Source: Toxorhynchites rutilus septentrionalis (taxonomy: Eukaryota > Arthropoda > Insecta > Diptera > Culicidae). Taken from it: 64,000 nt of DNA. A model generated the notes under the pieces. That model was not told the DNA's origin. It did no database searches and saw only the letters and a list, made by a program, of their open reading frames with translations. Position numbers and translations under genes: made by a program. Below, piece by piece: positions 33,337 to 44,849 of the stretch (its first letter is position 1; the number at the start of each line of letters is the position of its first letter). The stretch spans positions 224,949,882 to 225,013,881 of the forward strand of contig NC_073746.1 of the NCBI RefSeq assembly GCF_029784135.1, written 5' to 3'.

Positions 33337-33690
33337 CGTAGAGATCCGCGTTCGTTAATTTTCTCTGATGTCTGTCCCAGTCGAGCTTTTTGAGGGTGGT
33401 AGTTTACAAATTAACTCCTGCAACAATGTCACGTCGCAAATATATTCCTTGCGGCCACAAGCGTCAATTGTGGCACACAAATTCTGCACCGCTAACGCGA
33501 AGTCGTTTAGTTTGTCCATCGCTTCTACCTTTAATGTCGGCATAGCCAATACTTTCTGTCGCAATACATTTATTATAATCTGCGGTTGTCCGCAACGCAA
33601 TTTCAGAGCATCCATGGCCTTTGATACGGTAGATGGGTGCATGAGAAAATTCCGAACAGCGTTTAAAGCATCACCTTTGAGACAGTTTCT
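33337..33690. repeat. Duplicated gag segment (second copy at 34591-34944)
   Basis: About 350 bp nearly identical to 34591-34944, including GTAGAGATCCGCGTTCGTTA at the left edge. Only a few substitutions separate them (for example GCGGCCACAA against GCGCCCACAA). The duplication is recent and lies within one BEL element. Confidence 0.93.
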
Positions 33691-34530
33691 GATACTGGGT
33701 CGAACATTTCTGTAAGAACGCACTGGTAGCCCCCGGAGATATGGGTAACGAACTTTTAGTTGATCAATGTCTAGACTTTGCGAAGGTAACATTAGGTCTC
33801 CCACCGTCCGTACATCAGCCAGATTGAATTTCTTCCCCACGCAGCCGGATATTTCAATGCAAACGGTTCGTGAATCTGCTTCAAATCGGTGAGTTCCTCC
33901 CGTCCATTTCAGACAGAGAGGACGATGTTTCCCTACTGCACCAAGCTCATCTGCTAGCGCTTGATATATCATGGTGAGATCTGAACCTTCGTCCAGAAGC
34001 GCATAGCATTCGATTTGTTTGTTGACCCCATACAAAATGACTGGTAGATATCGGAACATTTTCACTCCAGAACTCGACTGATGAGTGTTCACGTTACGTT
34101 CATCTCTGTTGTGTGCTGAAATGCTCTCTCCTACGGGCATAACTGTGAAATCTTTATGTAAGAGTGCATGATGTCTGAAGGTACAACCACCTTCACCACA
34201 TGGCTTCGTGTTACAACTTCCACCGTGCTGTCTCAAACAACGCCGACAGATTCGAAACTCACGTACAGCGGACCATCTCGCGTCATATGAAGAGTTCTGG
34301 AACCTTTCGCGCTTTGCAGCATTCTGACAACTCCCTTTACAAATAGGACAGCTCTTATTCTGTGTAGCATTTCCACTGGTGGAGTTGATATTGTGACTCA
34401 ATGAAACATATGATGGGTTATCTTTCGGCTGGCTTTCATTCATCGATTCTGGAGGTGAGTACTCAGAGTGTGTATTAGTGTACCTGCCCCTACATGTTCC
34501 GACAGGTTCCCGATTGCTACCTTTGTGCAA
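33355..34530 (-). CDS. BEL/Pao CCHC-protease ORF fused to a duplicated gag segment (391 aa)
   Basis: Open for 391 codons on the minus strand. The N-terminal part carries zinc-knuckle-like CPICKGSCQ and CRRCLRQHGGSCNTKPCGE, then GCTFRHHALLH. An aspartic protease region follows (CYALLDEGSDLTMIYQALAD, where the usual DTGS/DSGS reads DEGS), then GGTHRFEADSRTVCIEISGC and PYLRGLPVRSY. At about residue 282 the frame runs without a stop into RNCLKGDALNAVRNFLMHPS. That sequence belongs N-terminal to the knuckles and is repeated at 34608-34982. The order is therefore knuckle, protease, then gag, which is unnatural and arose by internal duplication. RT should follow but is deleted. It is unlikely to function. 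Confidence 0.75.
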   Translation of the reverse strand: MHKGSNREPVGTCRGRYTNTHSEYSPPESMNESQPKDNPSYVSLSHNINSTSGNATQNKSCPICKGSCQNAAKRERFQNSSYDARWSAVREFRICRRCLRQHGGSCNTKPCGEGGCTFRHHALLHKDFTVMPVGESISAHNRDERNVNTHQSSSGVKMFRYLPVILYGVNKQIECYALLDEGSDLTMIYQALADELGAVGKHRPLCLKWTGGTHRFEADSRTVCIEISGCVGKKFNLADVRTVGDLMLPSQSLDIDQLKVRYPYLRGLPVRSYRNVRPSIRNCLKGDALNAVRNFLMHPSTVSKAMDALKLRCGQPQIIINVLRQKVLAMPTLKVEAMDKLNDFALAVQNLCATIDACGRKEYICDVTLLQELICKLPPSKSSTGTDIREN

Positions 34531-34590
34531 TTCAGTTCCTGATACTAAACAAACATCTTCAGCGACTGAATAGATCCATTCATTGAAAGC

Positions 34591-35090
34591 GTAGAGATCC
34601 GCGTTCGTTAATTTTCTCTGATGTCTGTCCCAGTCGAGCTTTTTGAGGGTGGTAGTTTACATATTAACTCCTGCAACAATGTCACGTCGCAAATATATTC
34701 CTTGCGCCCACAAGCGTCAATAGTGGCACACAAATTCTGCACCGCTAACGCGAAGTCGTTTAGTTTGTCCATCGCTTCTACCTTTAATGTCGGCATAGCC
34801 AATACTTTCTGTCGCAATACATTTATTATAATCTGCGGTTGTCCGCAACGCAATTTCAGAGCATCCATGGCCTTTGATACGGTAGATGGGTGCATGAGAA
34901 AATTCCGAACAGCGTTTAAAGCATCACCTTTGAGACAGTTTCTGAGACGGATCATGTTTTCTTCTTCGCGATACCCGCACATTGCAGTTGTGCTCTCATA
35001 CGTTCACCAGAACATCGGTCAATCTTCGGGATTTCCATTGAATATTGAAAGATCCCGTGGTACGACTTGTCGAGCTGCTGTTTGTTGACG
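34591..35090 (-). pseudogene. BEL/Pao gag N-terminal domain (DUF1759-like)
   Basis: Minus strand: an initial GNPEDW-like stretch in another frame near 35020, then TTAMCGYREEENMIRLRNC, LKGDALNAVRNFLMHPSTVS, VQNLCATIDACGRKEYICDV and TLLQELICKLPPSKSS. This is the capsid-like domain of BEL retrotransposons. It ends at a stop around 34608, in line with the chimeric ORF downstream. The original knuckle-protease frame continues at 34530. Confidence 0.8.
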
Positions 35091-35247
35091 CGTGATACTG
35101 ACGGACGGGGGACGATTAACGGTTTGCGCTATAATGCACATTTAAGGTAACCTAATCATGTACCGACAGGTTACAGGAACAGACCGAAAAAATATTTTAG
35201 GCATCCAATTATTGAATATTTGCTTGTCGTGTTTTGTGTCGAATATA

Positions 35248-36497
35248 TTCGGGTTGGGGAAAAAGAAATGTCGTATATTGTCAATATATGGCAACACTTA
35301 AACATATCTTGTGTTGTACTTATCGCATCGGGTCATACTATACGACTATTTGAAGACGACAATCTGTGCTACAAGTGTCGTTTTGACAGTGTTGTGATTG
35401 TCCTTTTCAGTCTCAAGTTATAGCGCGTCAAAGATGGAGTCCACCAAGCAAGAAATTCGCTATATTTTACGTTTCTACTACCTGCGAGGTAAAACTGCAA
35501 CGAAGGCGGCCGAAACAATTCGTGTAGTTTATGGACCCGATACTGTGACGATTTGCACAGCACAGCATTGGTTTGATCGATTTCGTTCTGGTGTAGTGGC
35601 TGTCGAAGATACACCCCGTACTGGTAGGCCAATCGTCGTGGACACCGATAAAATCGTTGAAATCATCCAAGTAGACCGGCATGTGAGCACTCGCTCGATT
35701 GGCCAGGAACTGGGTATAGACCATAAAACCGTTTGGAACCATTTGCAGAAGATTATATTCCAAAAAAAGCTGGATGTATGAGTGCCATACGAGTTGACGC
35801 AAAAAAACTGCAAACCCATTTTTGAAGAAGATGGTGACTGCTGATGAAAAGTGGATCACGTACGACAACCTAAAGCGAAAAGAGTCTTGGTCGAAGCGCG
35901 GTGAGCCGGCCCGAACTATCGCCAAGCCCGGATTGATGGCCAGGAAGGTTTTGCTGTGTGTTTGGTGGGATTGGTAGAGAATCATCCACTATGAGCTGCT
36001 CAACTATGGCCAGAACCTCAACTCGGTTCTCTACTGTGAGCAGCTTGACCGTTTGAAGCAGGCGATTGATCAGAAGCGGCCAGAAATGATCAATAGGAAT
36101 GGTGTTGTTTTCCACCAGGACAACGCTCGGCCTCACACATCTTTGATGACCCGCCAGAAGCTACGGGAGCTCGGATGGGATGTCCTATTGCACCCACCGT
36201 ATAGTCCGGACCTGGCTCCAAGTGATTATCATCTCTTCCGGTCCATGCAAAACGCTCTTGGTGATACTAAGTTGGCCTCTAAAGAGGCTTGCGAAAACTG
36301 GCTGTTTGAGTTTTTTGCAAATAGGGAGGGAGGGTTTTATAAAGGGGGGATATTGAAGTTGCCTTCTAAATGGCAACAACTTTGCGAACAAAACGGCGCA
36401 TATTTGACTTAAATTGGATGATTATGATTGGATAAGTATGTTAAATAAAGCGTCATATTTCGATCAGAAATACGACATTTTATTTTCCCCAACCCTA
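35248..36497 (+). mobile_element. Full-length mariner inserted in the foldback arm
   Basis: Termini are GGGTTGGGGAAAAAGAAATG on the left and, read inward, GGGTTGGGGAAAATAAAATG on the right, each continuing TCGTAT, with TA on both sides. Length is 1.25 kb, the usual mariner size. A second copy is split across 19608-24034. Confidence 0.9.
35433..36412 (+). pseudogene. Mariner (DD34D) transposase, disrupted
   Basis: Starts ATG at 35433 (MESTKQEIRYILRFYYLRGK). It reads through the double HTH (AEDTPRTGRP-like linker, STRSIGQELGIDHKTVWNHL) to KKLDV and a TGA where Trp of the WVPHEL motif is expected (35779). After a frame change come MVTADEKWITYDN (first Asp) and KVLLCVWWDW, then a TAG. The remainder is open: GVVFHQDNARPHTSLM (second Asp) and LLHPPYSPDLAPSDYHLF (third Asp), to the stop at 36412. 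I count 34 residues between the last two Asp, which defines DD34D mariner. Three lesions inactivate it. Confidence 0.9.
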
Positions 36498-37695
36498 TAT
36501 TTGATCAGTACACGTTGATCAAATTTTGTCTGTCAAAAAGAGTCATATATTTGGCTTCGGTTAAACATTCCTAAGGCACTAAGACATTCGGCATAAAAAA
36601 ACGAAAACACCATTTCCATGTGTTTTTTTTTGTGTTTTTTTGGTGGGTGTTTTTTCAATTTTCAGAAAACTCAAACTTTGATCGGTTTGCGCCACTCTCC
36701 CCTATGTCCCCCTGAGTAACTTGGTTCCGCCGATGGGAATCACCCATTGCACCCGGAGCACGAATGCACATCCTACGTTGTTAGCTGGGTTAATCGGGTT
36801 CGAGACGGGATATAATATGGGGTGGTATTCAAGACAGCTCGTCTTGCCTCACACATGTCTGATTAATTAAAAAAAAATGCATAGGGTGTTTTTTTTTGAG
36901 GTGGTGAACGTTTTGTATGGGGTAGCTTTTTTAAATTCCAGGTGACAATTTTCATTGGTACCCTAATTCTGCTCTTCGAAAAAAGACCCGAAAACACATT
37001 ACAACTGCATGAAGAAATGTGTAACATATGTTTGTCTCGAGCATGCAGTTATGGCATGTCCTGAATGTTATATTATGACAGATAAAATTTGATCAACGTG
37101 TACTGACTGAATATATGCGACTGAAAGCACAACAAGCAACTATTCAGTTATTGGATGCCTAAAATTATGTTTCGGTTTATTCGTCAAACTTGTCGGTACA
37201 TTGTTAGGTTACTTAAATATTTCAGTCGATTTTTTTCCATGTTCGATGTTTGACATTGTTTGCCACTGTTAACAATTGAAGAATGACAAACAAAATAATG
37301 TTTGTACAAATTTCAAACCAAACTTTATCTGTCAAAGATTGTCGAATGTTAGACCCCCGGACAAACAGTTTACGGCCACCATTACACCAATGAAACCTCA
37401 ACCGAATAACCCATGAACGACCAAGCTGTAAATAGCTGTATATTTTTTTCAACAAAAGCCATTGGTGTAATTTTGATTGTTGGCGTTACAGAAACCCCAA
37501 TCTCCAAGAAATAATTTTATCCGTTCTTCCGATTTCCAGAAAATGACAAAAAATCTAAAAACCTCCAAACAAAAACATTGGCCAAAACCTACATTTTTTC
37601 CTGTAGGAGGTTCAATCCAATGGTTTTCTTTTCTACATCACAATGTGTGATCTCTTACCAAAGTAATACTAGTATTACTAGTATTATCATTCAAA

Positions 37696-37950
37696 TTGAA
37701 TGTACATGAGTCATTGGAAGGCCCGGTTAATTCAAAAAACTTCTGGCCGAACGGTGTTTCGATATCTCCTTTTTTAGATCGACCACCAGTGCGAACTCGC
37801 CGCAACTTCACCACTCCCCAATTGCAACAACAACCCTACGAATCTCAAAGATATCCGAACAACACTCCAATTCAAATGCAACCTCCTGTCATACAAGAGT
37901 CATTACAAATAAGCAGCCTCTATCAAAGAGCTTCGCCGAGACGAGTGTGA
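37696..37950 (+). pseudogene. ORF1 C-terminal fragment of the CR1-like element
   Basis: An 84-codon Pro/Gln/Arg-rich frame (TTPQLQQQPYESQRYPNNTP) ending four bases into ORF2 (GTGTGA overlap). No zinc knuckles remain. It is 5'-truncated at the insertion boundary. Confidence 0.5.
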
Positions 37951-40856
37951 ACCTCGTTCGTGTAAATAAGCCACTACTAGTGTATTACCAAAATGTTGGT
38001 GGGATGAACACACGAATCATCGAGTATCATCTTGCATGCTCAGACACATCTTATGATGCTTATGCTTTCACTGAAACCTGGCTCAACGAAAACACTATAT
38101 CGCAGCAAATTTTTGGACCAACCTATGATGTATACCGACGTGACAGGTCGTTAACGAATAGCAACAAACGCACAGGTGGTGGTGTGCTTCTTGCCATTCG
38201 TTCGGATTTAAAATCTCGTGAATTACAACCTCCAAATTATTCAAATTTAGAGCAGATATGGGTTGAAGTATCATCCGCAAATCAAACTACTTTCATCTGT
38301 GTCGTTTACTTCCCACCGAATCTGATCAACGATCCTGAAATCATCAACCGTCATATAACTTCACTCACCTGGATTACATCCCGCATGAAACTGACTGATA
38401 ACATTATCATACTTGGAGATTTTAATCTGCCAGGTATTGCTTGGTCTAAAGGAACACAAGCTGATTTATTTCCTGATTTATCTCGTTCCACAATTAGCGT
38501 GACAGCTACGAAATTGCTTGATGAGTATTCTACTGCAGGGTTATGTCAAATTAATGATATTTCCAACGATAATAACCGATTTCTTGATCTGTGCTTCGTA
38601 AGTAATGAATTGTTATCCAAAATAATTGTTGCTAGAGCTCCCGCCGCACTTGTAAAAACGTGTCGGCATCATCCTCCACTTCTCGTGTCGTTCATCAAGT
38701 CCAATACAACCAATTTCACGAATACTGCAGAATCATTTTATTATAGTTATCAGTACGCCGACTTCACATCGATGAACCATTTCCTCAACGCTTTGAACTG
38801 GGATGAACTGTTGATTAAACAGGATGTTGATGCAACTGCTGCGAATCTTTCTCATGTACTTTTATATGCTATAGACCAATTTGTTCCGAAGAAACGAAAG
38901 AAAGTTCCTGTCCACCCACCATGGTCCAATTCCAGCCTACGACGCCTGAAGACTATTAAGAAAGCTGTATTAAGAAGATTCTCGAGATACCGCAATGATT
39001 TGTGGAAATCTCGCTATGTTACCGCAAGTAAAAACTATAGAATCTTGAATAAGAGGCTCTTCGGCGAACACCAAAGTCGAGTACAACGTAAACTGAAGCT
39101 TAATCCAAAATGCTTCTGGAAACACATAAATCTACAGAGAAACGAGTCAGGGTTGCCATCTGTTATGACTTATGAACAGGAAGAAGCCTCTACGATTCCT
39201 AGCATTAGTGATTTATTCCGTCGGCAATTTAGCCGTGTTTTTGTTGATAATTCAATCAGCGACATTCTCATCCAAAGGGCAGTTGAAAACACGCCAGTTT
39301 TACCTGAAATTGGTCCTCATCCAATCATTGATGCAATGACTGTTCTCAACGTTTGCTCAAAACTGAAAGCATCATCAAACTGTGGGCCTGATGGAATTCC
39401 ATCCATAATCTTGAAACGCTGCTCTGCTAGTCTTTCTCTGCCATTATCAACTTTATTCAACACCTCTATTCAATCCGGAATTTTTCCCAAAGCTTGGAAA
39501 CAATCATTTGTATTCCCTGTATATAAAAAAGGCTGCAAGAGAAATGTGAAAAATTATCGTGGAATTGCTTGCTTATGTGCTATGTCCAAGCTGTTTGAGG
39601 CAATGTTACTCGATTTCATGCACCATGCATGTAAAAATTACATAGCGGAGGAGCAACATGGATTCGTACCTAAACGTTCCACGTCCACGAATTTGTTGCT
39701 TTACACATCATTCATTTCAAAAACGCTAGAATCCAGATCCCAAGTCGACGCTATATACACGGACTTCTCAGCTGCTTTTGACAAGATCAATCACCAAATT
39801 ACAATTGCTAAGCTGCATCGCATCGGGTTCAATGGACCACTACTGCATTGGTTGGAATCATATTTGACTGGTCGAACAATGAGCGTCAAAATAGGTGACT
39901 TCATATCCTCCCCTTTCGACGTAACATCAGGCGTTCCACAAGGAAGTCATCTAGGACCATTGATTTTCGTACTATATTTGAACGATGTCAATTCTGTTCT
40001 CAAATGTATGAAGCTTTCATATGCTGATGACTTCAAACTCTTCGTGCGTGTAAATAAACGTGATGATGCGACTTTTCTACAGCGACAGTTAGAAATCTTT
40101 GCCAGCTGGTGTGAAGCAAATTGTATGTCGCCGAACTCATCAAAATGCTCTGTCATCTCTTTTTCTCGCAAACACACAACGATACAGTACGATTATGAGC
40201 TTTTCGGATCGATACTCAACAGAGTCACATGTATAAAAGACCTGGGAATTATTTTAGATTCGAAGATCACGTTCAGCGAACATATCGCATACGCAGTCTC
40301 AAAGGCTTCCAAGGCTCTTGGATTCATTTTCCGCACTACTAAACACTTTACGGACATACAATGCCTTTAGGTTTTATATTGCTCTCTGGTTCGCTCGATT
40401 TTGGAGTACGCTTCGGTCGTCTGGGCTCCATATTACCACAATAACATACAAAGAGTGGAGTCTGTGCAGCGTAAATTTGTCCGTTATGCACTGCGTCGTC
40501 TCCATTGAAATGACCCTCAAAACCTTCCAAGATATGAAGATCGTTGTAAGCTCCTGGGTTTGGATCAGTTATGCGTGCGACGTAACACAGCTAGAGTTGT
40601 TTTCGTTTACGATCTCATCCAAGCCAACATCGACTGTTCTGGATTGTTAAGTTGCATTAATTTCAACGTCAGAAGGAGAAATCTGCGTAACCACGAATTT
40701 CTCCGCCTTCCAACTGCACGAACTAATTACTCTCACCATGAGCCTGTTGCTAGCATGGCTCGAACATTCAATCGCCATTTTGAAAACATCGATTTTCATA
40801 TATCAAGGAACAGAATAAAAAATCGTCTTAGACAAGCTCAAACGTTATTAGGTTAA
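37947..40856 (+). pseudogene. CR1-like ORF2: endonuclease and reverse transcriptase, two in-frame stops
   Basis: Encodes about 969 codons. The N-terminal apurinic-type endonuclease has LLVYYQNVGGMNTR, FTETWLNE, GGGVLLAIRSDL, VVYFPPN and IIILGDFNLPGIAW. RT follows: LKASSNCGPDGIPSIILKRC, YRGIACLCAMSKLFEAMLL, EQHGFVPKRSTSTNLL, YTDFSAAFDKINH (Asp), GVPQGSHLGPLIFVLYLNDV and the catalytic SYADDFKLF. TAG at 40368-40370 and TGA at 40506-40508 interrupt the C-terminal third, which otherwise stays in frame (VLYCSLVRSILEYASVVWAP ... TNYSHHEPVASMARTFN) to TAA at 40854. The first usable codon is GTG 37947; the true ATG may be missing. All catalytic motifs are intact. Confidence 0.88.
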
Positions 40857-42252
40857 GACAATTAGTTAAGTAGTTAGTATCATTAGGGTTCAATGTCAAC
40901 CTGTTGATAAATAGTTAAATAAATAAATTACTAGTGATAGGTTATGTGAGGTTATGTACTTTCCGCACATAGTTGGTTCATACCGAATTTATTGCCCAAT
41001 GAAGTTATACTAAATTGGATTAAATTGACTAAGCTATCATTTGATGCCAAAACCTTACCATATGTTTGCTTTTCAAAGTAATGAAAAATTATGAATGTTT
41101 CAGTTCGATTTTTCGAACGCTTAATATGAAATGGGTTAATACTTTTTTATGTTATTTCATACCCCTTTATACTTTCATGAATTATATTCAGTTGCTTACT
41201 TTCACTGTGTTGTGTTGTTGAAAACGAGGAACTGGTCATAGGTTTTGTCGCTTCATTTTAGTAGTTAAGTATACTCAAAACGCATTTTTTCATATTGGTT
41301 ATTATAAATGGATTGAAGCACTGGATTGGATTATTTTTTCACAAATTTTTGTTACTTTCGTTTTTGCTTGAGCAGTGCAGAACACAGAACACTTTTGTCC
41401 GATACTGTAGTGGAACTGAGGGGTGAGCCCAGCCCCTTAACCCTCCTGTACTCGCGTGCAAAATCATAACACGTATACTCGCGCACGGTGTCACAGACCG
41501 AAAATTTAACTTCTCTGTAATGTTGCCATTGTGTATTTTTCAGGCTTTATTGCCATTTATTTGAAGAAGAGGGTAAGATTGAATGAAAAAACTAAAAACA
41601 ATATGTATTCTTCGTCTTTATTATGTTTTAATAGTCATCTAATTCAGCCTCCTCAAAACAGAATAATTTTTGATACTCCAACACTAATATCGAAATTCGA
41701 ATTTTTCACTGTTACTGATTAAAAGTAAGCAACATATAATTCATGGAAGTATAAAGAGCTATAAAATAACATTAAAACGTATTAATCGATTGTGGTTTCA
41801 TTGGAATAAGAATCAGAACATAGCATAACTGCATGCTCGATACACACATATTTTTTACATTTCATGCAGTTGTTGCGTGTTTTTCGGGTCTTTTATCGAA
41901 GAGAAGAATGTATAACAACCTTCTAGATAATTACCAGACGATAAAGGTTCTGGAATATAAAGTTTGCATATTTCTAGTACTCTTTGTCTCTGTATTCTTG
42001 GTAAACTAAGAATTAATACCTTTTTTTCAAATGGGACATAAAAAGATGATATAAAAGGATTTCTAGTAACTTCCTTTTTTTCTTGTTTTCTTGTCGATAT
42101 TGTTCATTATAAAAAAATATACCCTAGACTGTAATCGTTTAAAATTATTATAAGCCACCAATTAGTTTATAGTTTACTGTTTACAATTCTTCCACAAGTG
42201 AAATTCATCCTTTCTTGGAAAAGAAAGGAATTTGAAATAAGGCAAATCTATC

Positions 42253-42474
42253 ATGCGACACCTCATACCACACCACCATTTTGATGGAATCAGTTTGATG
42301 GAATTTAGGATCACATTGGACACTTCCGGGAATGTTCCGGATACCCCAGGTAGTCATTTTCTTCACTTAAATCAATATCCGTCATACGATGCCTTTAATC
42401 ACACTAAGATTCGACCTCAAATCACAGAAAAGATTGAATCCATGACCGTAGGTAAATTTATTAAGGTTTTGTGA
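42253..42474 (+). other. Short open frame, 73 codons, status unknown
   Basis: A polar, His-rich frame (MRHLIPHHHFDGISLMEFRI) in the stretch between the two TTAA copies. No splice sites or family signal support it. Listed because codon composition differs from its surroundings. Confidence 0.12.
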
Positions 42475-42806
42475 TTATGATAACAATAATGCTAATCAAA
42501 TTCTTTCTGCTTGTAATATGTTTATTACTCTTGTCAGGACCATCAAATGGCCATTATTTTTCGTTTGATGAAGGTATGAATCTAATTAAACTTATTAAAC
42601 AACTTAAATCCAACATTAAATTCACATTAGCTCAATAGTTCAATTCATTAGAAAAACAACTTGAGATCAACAAATGGATATCAGATAATCAGTTCAGTTA
42701 GTCTCAACGAACAACTTAAGAATAATAAATGCAGCGTGTCTCATGAACCCATTTCTTGCACCCTGTACACGTACACGTATTCCATTCTGAAATATATGAA
42801 CAAAAA

Positions 42807-42809
<3 letters not shown>

Positions 42810-42879
<70 letters not shown>
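42810..42879. repeat. (TA)n microsatellite, about 35 repeats
   Basis: Uninterrupted AT dinucleotides over about 70 bp. The apparent Tyr-Ile frames across it are artefacts of the repeat. Confidence 0.97.
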
Positions 42880-42880
<1 letters not shown>

Positions 42881-44849
42881 TGAATAAAACGACCGAATTT
42901 CTTTTGTATAATTGTATTTCAGATTTTTCCTTCTATACGGTGTACAGGTCTGAACACGAAAATGACCGTTATTTTCAAATACAAAATGGTTGTCAACACA
43001 GCTTCTTAACCCTCCTGTACTCGGGTGCAAAATCATAACACGTATACTGGCGCACGGTGTCACAGACCGAAAATTGAACCTCTCTGTACTAATGCCATTG
43101 TGTATTTTTCAGGCTTTATTGGCATTTATTTGAAGAATAAACTCCAAAAAAAAAAGTTTTCTCCATCTTTATTATGTTTAGTCATCTAACTCATCATCCT
43201 CAAAATAGAGTAATTTTCGATACTCCAACACAAATAACGAAATTCGAATTTTTCAATGTTATTAATTAAAAGTAAGCAACTGAATATAATTTATGGAAGT
43301 ATAAAGAGCTATAAAACAACATAAAATCGTATTAATCGGTTCTGGTTACATTGGAGTAAGAATCAGAACATAGCATAACTGCATGCTCGAAACAAACATA
43401 TTTTCTACATTTCATGCAGTTATTGCGTATTTTTCGGGTCTTTTATCAAAGAGAAGAATGTATAATGACCTTCTAGATAATTACCAGATGATAAAGGTTC
43501 TGGAATATAAAGTTTGCATATTTCTAATATTCTTTGTCTCTGTATTCTTGGTAAACTAAGAAGTAATGCATTTTTTAGATGGGGCTTAAAAAGATGATAT
43601 TAAAGGATTTCTAGGAACTTCCTTTTCTATTTCTTGTTTTCTTGTCGATATTGTCCATTATAAAAAAGATATCCCCGAAACTGTAACTGTTAAAAATTAC
43701 CGTGAGCCATCATTTATAGTTTACGGTTTACAATTCTTCCACAAGTGAAATTCTTTCACAAGTGTGTATGTGTATGACCATTATATTTAGCGAATAACTA
43801 TACGAAAGTCAAACATTTATATTTTGCTTTTGAACGTATGAATTTAACGACGAATATATCGACGAATAGTTAATATATGGATCCGATCAATCCAGTTAGA
43901 ATAGGGACTGAAATCAAATGAGAATGGTCCGATAATGATCTTATGCATTATGTTCAATAAATATTCCACGCCACTAACATTAATTTATACATTTCATTGA
44001 ACAATATTTTAAAATATGAAAAAAGGTTCTTGTCCATAAAAGTTACACCTATACTAGCGTCGGTGTGTCAGACCGAAAGTGTTCAAAAAGTGGTACACGT
44101 CTCTTTTGTACCAACACATGCGATACGCTAAACGATGACGAACGACGTATAACGAAGCTAGAGAGAATCGCAAAGTCGTAGTGTTGATATTTTCTGAGAA
44201 ATGAATGAATTATTGATTTCTCGGTCTGACAGACCAATGCGCGAGTATAGGAGTGTTAAGAACAAGTCAACTTTTTTTTGCTCGGCGATTTTTGAAATGG
44301 ATAACTTTTTTGTTGAAAGATATTGTGTTACAAACGATCAAATATTATCTTGGCGCCTTGGCACCTCGGTGCTTGAGAGAGAAAATTCGTTGAAAAAGAC
44401 CAGATTTGTGGAAGGGATAACACTTGGATTTGAATCATTGTGAATGATTTTTTGACCAAAAATGGCACGAAAGTTTTTGCACAAGTACCACACTATCTTG
44501 ATATGGCCTCGTGTGTCTTTTTCCGATTTCCGAAACTCAAATCAACTCTATTTTGACATCATTGAAGATATAAAAATGAATTCACTTCAGTGTTCCGATG
44601 ACCGAATTGTTCGTTGGAAAAAGTGTATTTGACAGAATGTAAACCCAGAAGACAGATTACTAAAATAAGCTACCAAATCTTTGGTAAGCCAAACATTAGT
44701 AGAATGTACATATTTTCTGTAAATATTACCGATCGTTAGTATGAATGACAGATTCAATACACATCCCTACTAACGATTGGTATATGTTACTGTGCGCTAT
44801 CGGTAACTCAGACAATTGTCATCCCTGGCAAACGTGAAAAACTATCAGT

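Larger units (their letters stand above)
35142..37216. mobile_element. Long-TIR (foldback/MITE-like) element carrying a mariner
   Basis: The left arm from 35142 (TTAAGGTAACCTAATCATGT, then ACCGACA) matches the inverted right arm ending 37216 (TTAAGTAACCTAACAATGTA, then CCGACA). Similarity continues through TTTTAGGCATCCAAT and TGCTTGT and, beyond the mariner, CAGTACACGTTGATCAAATT. The arms total about 150 bp. TTAA lies at both termini. Without the mariner the element is about 825 bp. Its centre is non-coding with poly(T)/poly(A)-rich stretches. The superfamily is not determined; TTAA could be the target. Confidence 0.72.
37683..40926 (+). mobile_element. CR1-like non-LTR retrotransposon, 5'-truncated in ORF1
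   Basis: A 3.24-kb insertion between two ATTACTAGT copies (37674-37682 and 40927-40935). It starts within ORF1 and ends with a TAAATAAATAAA tail. Clean duplications and only two nonsense changes in ORF2 suggest a fairly recent insertion. CR1/T1/Q-type placement is inferred from ORF2 motifs. Confidence 0.85.
37407..41138. mobile_element. MITE-like repeat R3, copy 2, split by a 3.2-kb retrotransposon
   Basis: The left part 37407-37682 begins TAACCCATGAACGACCAAGC. The right part 40927-41138 contains GTTATGTACTTTCCGCACAT and TTGCCCAATGAAGTTATACT and ends ATGGGTTA. The ends are inverted (TAACCCAT / ATGGGTTA). Together they align to copy 1 at 14831. The CR1-like element sits between duplicated ATTACTAGT. 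No coding capacity of its own. Confidence 0.68.
41437..44259. mobile_element. TTAA-flanked piggyBac-type non-autonomous element(s)
   Basis: TTAACCCTCCTGTACTCGCG at 41437 and TTAACCCTCCTGTACTCGGG at 43006 face the inverted TTAACACTCCTATACTCGCG ending at 44259. Subterminal CACAGACCGAAAATT and GGTCTGACAGACC motifs recur near 41490, 43065, 44070 and 44225. About 750 bp after 41437 is repeated after 43006 (shared to CTTCCACAAGTGAAATTC). The simplest reading is one element 43006-44259 next to, or inside, a related copy starting at 41437. TTAA targets and C-C-C-T-like ends suit piggyBac. No transposase is visible. Confidence 0.6.

Noticed and set aside
42661..43063. Long Tyr-Ile frames on both strands
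   Set aside because: Translation of the (TA)n microsatellite.
41437..43760. 750-bp direct repeats as a pair of LTRs
   Set aside because: They start with TTAA and a TIR whose inverted partner lies at 44259, lack TG...CA ends, and enclose no gag, pol or primer site.
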